From the NCBI GenBank assembly GCA_947625535.1, contig CANQOR010000010.1:1-44827 (forward strand): 44,827 bases of DNA. Direction: 5' to 3'. The stretch's first letter is position 1; each line of letters begins with the position of its first letter. The position numbers and the translations under genes were made by a program. The notes under the pieces were generated by a model, which worked only from the letters and a program-made list of their open reading frames with translations, was not told the origin of the DNA and ran no database searches. Positions 41,903 to 44,827 of the stretch are shown here, piece by piece. The DNA comes from an uncultured Bacilli bacterium (GTDB taxonomy: Bacteria > Bacillota_I > Bacilli_A > RF39 > UBA660).

Positions 41903-43123
41903 TTACTTCTCCCTTAATATATCGCATATTTGATTACTTAATTTTTTATTTAGAAGATAATAATTTATTAATTCAGCTATAAACAATACAACTATAAAAA
42001 TCGAAATTAATAGTAATACATTATTACTTACAAAGAAATTTATATACTTAAAATAGTAAAATAGATTCTTTTCAAGTATTAAAAATAACACAGAAAATAA
42101 AGTTGAACTTATAAGAAAACTAATACCCAAAACAAAGATATTTTCAAATATTTCTTGAATTATTATTTGTTTTTTAGTATAACCACAAGATCTCAAAATA
42201 CCAAGAATTTTTGAATCATTCTTTATTTTTTTACTTATATAGTTTTTTAATATTAATAAAATAGAATATACTATAATTACAACAAAAAATATAGTTATAA
42301 AAAACAAATTACCTACAAACATTTTATCAATATAAGCAACTGTATTATCACCAACTTCATAATTGCCTAATTTTTTTATATCTTGAGAAACAGTATCAAT
42401 ATTTTTATTTTTATCAACTATCACATTAAGGGTAACATATTCATAAGAATTATATGATTTTTGAATCTCCATAATATCTTGCATTGTAGCAAAACAATTA
42501 TTAATACCCGTTCTAAAAACATTTCCATCATATAATCCTACTATTTTAAATTTTTTGGTATATTCTTCTTCTTTAATTTCTAATCCATCTGTTACTGGAA
42601 CATAATAAGTACCAGTAATTTCTCTATTTAATATATCTTTTTCATATAAAAATTTAGATTCATCAATATGTAAAATATCACTTATATTAGAATCTGGATA
42701 AAATTCATGTGGACATATTAATTCTCCAGGAGATAGTTCATCTATGTTTTTACCTTTAATAGATTGTGGTGCAGTATTTTTACTTCCATACGACAAATAT
42801 ATAGAACCATCAAGACCATTTAAAGTAAGATCACTATCAATACTAACTCCATCATATAAATTAGGATATACCTCACTTACATGTTCTATTTGTTCTAATT
42901 CTTTTATAGCATCATCTTTATTACCAGTTAAATAATCTACACTCAAAGTTCTAAAACCAATATTATTATTAATAGCATAATTATAATAACTCATAAAATT
43001 TTTCATAATAATAATATCAACAAATAAAAGAAAAAATAATAAAGAAAATATAGTAATTAATATTTTATTTTTTTTATTTCTTTTAAATAACTTAAAAGAA
43101 TTACTAACTAAATCTTTTATCAT
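41903..43123 (-). CDS. ABC transporter permease, type A subunit of cassette 2
   Basis: A 406-residue protein with one N-terminal helix, an outer domain of about 230 residues and three C-terminal helices. It shares with the cassette-1 type A protein the blocks IGFRTLSVDYLTG, IKGKN, GELICPHEFYPDSN, FKIVGLYDGN and NNCFATM, so the two are paralogues. KILGILRSCGYTKKQIIIQEIF is the coupling segment. AGAGGTAA precedes the ATG, which lies 20 bases inside the ATPase gene. Confidence 0.9.
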   Translation of the reverse strand: MIKDLVSNSFKLFKRNKKNKILITIFSLLFFLLFVDIIIMKNFMSYYNYAINNNIGFRTLSVDYLTGNKDDAIKELEQIEHVSEVYPNLYDGVSIDSDLTLNGLDGSIYLSYGSKNTAPQSIKGKNIDELSPGELICPHEFYPDSNISDILHIDESKFLYEKDILNREITGTYYVPVTDGLEIKEEEYTKKFKIVGLYDGNVFRTGINNCFATMQDIMEIQKSYNSYEYVTLNVIVDKNKNIDTVSQDIKKLGNYEVGDNTVAYIDKMFVGNLFFITIFFVVIIVYSILLILKNYISKKIKNDSKILGILRSCGYTKKQIIIQEIFENIFVLGISFLISSTLFSVLFLILEKNLFYYFKYINFFVSNNVLLLISIFIVVLFIAELINYYLLNKKLSNQICDILREK

Positions 43124-43802
43124 TTTTTACCTCTTTTAAAAGGCCATCTTCTAATAATAGATTTATATCAGCATAGTGAGAAATTTCATCACTATGTGAA
43201 ACAACAATAACACATTTGCCTTTATCAGCTAATTCTTTTAATAAATCAAATATTACTTTTTCATTTTTCTTATCTAAATTTCCGGTTGGTTCATCAGCAA
43301 TAATAATATCTGGATTATTTGCCAAAGCTCTTGCTATAGCAACTCTTTGTTGTTCTCCTCCTGATAATTCACTAGGGAAATGATTTTTACGTTCTAGTAA
43401 TCCAACCATTTCTAATAGTTCATCAGCACGTTTTTCTCTATCTAATTTAGGAATATCTTTATTAATAATCATAGGAATAATTATATTTTCATAAGCTTTT
43501 AAATAAGGATTCAAATTATATTCTTGAAATATAAACCCTATATACTTCATTCGATATTGTGAAGACTCTATATCAGTTAAATTTTTAACATTATTTTTAT
43601 TAATAAAATAATCACCAGAAGTTGTATTAGATATTAAACCCAATATTTGAACTAATGTAGTTTTACCACTACCACTATGACCCTTTATAGCATATAGTTT
43701 TCCCTTTTCAAAAGAATAATTAATACCTTGTAATACTTCTATTTTTTCTTCTTTAGTTTTATATTCTTTTTTAATATTTTTTAATTCTATAACAGTATTC
43801 AA
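43104..43802 (-). CDS. ABC transporter ATPase of cassette 2 (LolD/MacB-type)
   Basis: Walker A GHSGSGKTT, Q-loop FIFQEYNLNPYLKAYEN, signature LSGGEQQRV, Walker [14 protein letters not shown]-loop VVSHSDE. Closely related to the cassette-1 ATPase, including the unusual shared LNPY after the Q-loop. Length 232. It starts at a TTG (43802) that overlaps the TGA of the upstream gene (TTGA), with GGGGGAT as SD; the rare start may keep its level below or tied to the upstream protein. Confidence 0.92.
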   Translation of the reverse strand: MNTVIELKNIKKEYKTKEEKIEVLQGINYSFEKGKLYAIKGHSGSGKTTLVQILGLISNTTSGDYFINKNNVKNLTDIESSQYRMKYIGFIFQEYNLNPYLKAYENIIIPMIINKDIPKLDREKRADELLEMVGLLERKNHFPSELSGGEQQRVAIARALANNPDIIIADEPTGNLDKKNEKVIFDLLKELADKGKCVIVVSHSDEISHYADINLLLEDGLLKEVKNDKRFS

Positions 43803-44638
43803 TTATTATCCCCCATCTCTTTATTTAATTTATTCAATAATAGTTTTACTATAAATACAATAACTAATATCAAAAATAACAAAGCAGATATTACATTTAA
43901 ATAATTAAGAAAATCTATAAAATCATTTAATTTATTTTCTTTAGATTGAATATCTATCGAAGAATAACTAGAAACTGATAAACCATAAAAGTCGTTGTTT
44001 TCTAATTTTAACCATTTTTCTCTATATTTTTGAAGATTTTTATAACTATCAAACTTTACATCATATATATAATTTTCTTCTTTTTCTAATAATTCATCAT
44101 ATAATTCATCAGCTATACAAACAAAAGAATAATACTTAGAAGAATTTATTTGTTTAATTTTAAAATTAATTAGTTCTCCATTATATTTAAAGCTTATATC
44201 TTTATTTAAAAATTTAGATACATTGTCTTGTAGGTGTGATAATTTAATAACTATTTCATCTTTATTTATTTTTTCATTACATGTTGATGCTTTAGTAGTA
44301 TAGATAAAATCACGTTCAAAAGCCTTTAAATCATTCCAACTTAACTTTGATTCATCTATAGTATTTGTAGTAGAACCATTAGGATTTACAGTAACAGCAG
44401 GAGTATATACAATATCATTATCTAATCCAGGATAAAAGGTTAACAAACGTTCATAAGATACTACATTTTTAGTATTTGATAATAATTCATCATGATTTTC
44501 TTTACCATGTATAATAAATTTAGAAATATTTAATTCAATTTTCTCATATTCACTTCTAACATAAACATTTACAAAAACAAGTATAAAAAAATAAAATAAT
44601 ACTATTAAATATTTTTTATTCAAAATCTTTTTCTTCAA
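43799..44638 (-). CDS. Truncated type B permease-like protein (two helices, no FtsX core)
   Basis: At 279 residues this is a shortened relative of the type B permease of the same cassette. It keeps the first helix (about 9-27), the whole outer domain (HGKENHDELL, GLDNDIVYTPAVTV, STCNEK, SFVCIADELYDELL, ENYIYDVKFDS, WLKLENNDFYG) and a second helix (about 246-268), then ends with LLNKLNKEMGDNN. The last two membrane helices and coupling loop are missing. The stop overlaps the ATPase start, so the end is not a recent break: no remnant of a C-terminal half follows in any frame. Start is a TTG (44638) with a weak SD (GAGATGA); a stop codon is in frame three codons upstream. First gene of cassette 2. 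Confidence 0.82.
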   Translation of the reverse strand: MKKKILNKKYLIVLFYFFILVFVNVYVRSEYEKIELNISKFIIHGKENHDELLSNTKNVVSYERLLTFYPGLDNDIVYTPAVTVNPNGSTTNTIDESKLSWNDLKAFERDFIYTTKASTCNEKINKDEIVIKLSHLQDNVSKFLNKDISFKYNGELINFKIKQINSSKYYSFVCIADELYDELLEKEENYIYDVKFDSYKNLQKYREKWLKLENNDFYGLSVSSYSSIDIQSKENKLNDFIDFLNYLNVISALLFLILVIVFIVKLLLNKLNKEMGDNN

Positions 44639-44658
44639 AGTTAATCATCTCATTTCAA

Positions 44659-44683
44659 GTACAAACGTAGTACATTAAACTAC
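44659..44683 (-). repeat. Overlapping inverted repeats in the cassette 2 leader
   Basis: Two overlapping inverted repeats, GTAGT/ACTAC (44667-44671 with 44679-44683) and GTAC/GTAC (44659-44662 with 44670-44673), lie between the promoter and the first gene. They could be an operator or alternative small hairpins. A six-codon ATG...TGA reading frame (about 44656-44676) crosses them but lacks an SD. Confidence 0.4.
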
Positions 44684-44697
44684 CATTATCTAACTAT

Positions 44698-44726
44698 ATT
44701 GTAAGAAAATATAAATTTAAAGTCAA
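44698..44726 (-). promoter_or_regulatory. Promoter of ABC cassette 2
   Basis: TTGACT (44721-44726), 17-base spacer, TACAAT (44698-44703), minus strand, about 60 bases before the first start codon. No regulator gene (such as a BceRS-type two-component system) is in the window. Confidence 0.75.
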
Positions 44727-44757
44727 TCTAAAAAAATATTAATATTACTTAAATACT

Positions 44758-44800
44758 TAAATGCAACTTTAAAATAATAAAAATATATGATTTGCATTTA
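44758..44800. repeat. Nine-base inverted repeat TAAATGCAA ... TTGCATTTA
   Basis: TAAATGCAA (44758-44766) and TTGCATTTA (44792-44800) are exact inverted copies 25 bases apart, upstream of the cassette 2 promoter. It may be an operator or part of a terminator of a gene beyond the window. The surrounding sequence to 44827 is A+T-rich and shows no gene. Confidence 0.4.
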
Positions 44801-44827
44801 GTGCTTTAAAGGTATTTAATATATTTA

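Noticed and set aside
43799-44638. Frameshift or nonsense mutation as the reason for the short permease
   Set aside because: No remnant of a C-terminal permease half follows; the ATPase gene starts within the stop codon and is intact, so the short form is the designed product.
1-44827. Mycoplasma genetic code (TGA = Trp)
   Set aside because: TGA ends several genes exactly at coupled junctions (36023, 37090, 43799) and Trp codons are TGG in conserved proteins such as EF-G, SecE and Lgt.

Overview
The window is a dense, strongly A+T-rich chromosomal segment from a low-GC Gram-positive (Firmicutes/Bacilli) bacterium. TGA is used as a stop (for example at 36023-36025, 37090-37092 and 43799-43801) and tryptophan is encoded by TGG, so this is the standard bacterial code, not the Mycoplasma code. 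Shine-Dalgarno sites (AGGAGGTGA-like), intrinsic terminators and TTGACA-17-TATAAT promoters are textbook Gram-positive. A FemX-type ligase, Lgt, lipoproteins and CdaA/CdaR point to a walled, single-membrane cell. The Lys/Asn/Ile-rich proteins, tiny intergenic gaps and reduced style would fit an uncultured gut lineage near the Mollicutes (RF39-like), but that placement is inference. All genes but two (3936-4136 and 12970-14223) lie on the minus strand. No gene-free stretch exceeds 300 bases, and I see no tRNA, rRNA, insertion sequence, prophage or CRISPR array.

Layout from left to right (transcription mostly runs right to left). 1-9.4 kb: DUF402 nucleotide phosphatase, S41 protease, thioredoxin-fold-like membrane protein, LolA-like lipoprotein, DUF378 protein, cdaA-cdaR (c-di-AMP), then the end of an rnr-smpB-amidase-YerB operon. 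9.4-15.5 kb: smpB, rnr, secG, an HdeD-like membrane protein diverging from femX through overlapping promoters, and a degenerate serine hydrolase. 15.6-27.5 kb: the conserved translation superregion mrnC-rlmB-sigH, secE-nusG, rplK-rplA, rplJ-rplL, rpsL-rpsG-fusA-tuf. It departs from the usual Firmicutes order: rpoB/rpoC are absent between rplL and rpsL, replaced by two pilin-like paralogues; rpmG is absent before secE; and a SAM-fold protein gene with its own promoter sits between nusG and rplK. 27.5-35.4 kb: lgt, a cysteine-repeat surface protein, a radical SAM-DUF7666-uvrA-hypothetical operon, and an SDR/unknown pair.

35.5-44.8 kb is the most accessory-looking part: two related ABC export/defence-type cassettes flank ppaC (CBS-DRTGG pyrophosphatase). 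The downstream cassette encodes ATPase, two MacB/FtsX-type permeases and a small secreted protein whose Shine-Dalgarno spans the permease stop codon. The other encodes a naturally shortened permease-like protein, ATPase and the two permeases. My best candidate for an undescribed system is this pair of heterodimeric permease cassettes with their secreted and truncated partners. Also notable are the pilin-like pair, a beta-lactamase-fold protein that has lost its catalytic Lys and KTG motif, and ten transcription units whose stop codon lies inside the terminator hairpin, an arrangement expected where transcription outruns translation.
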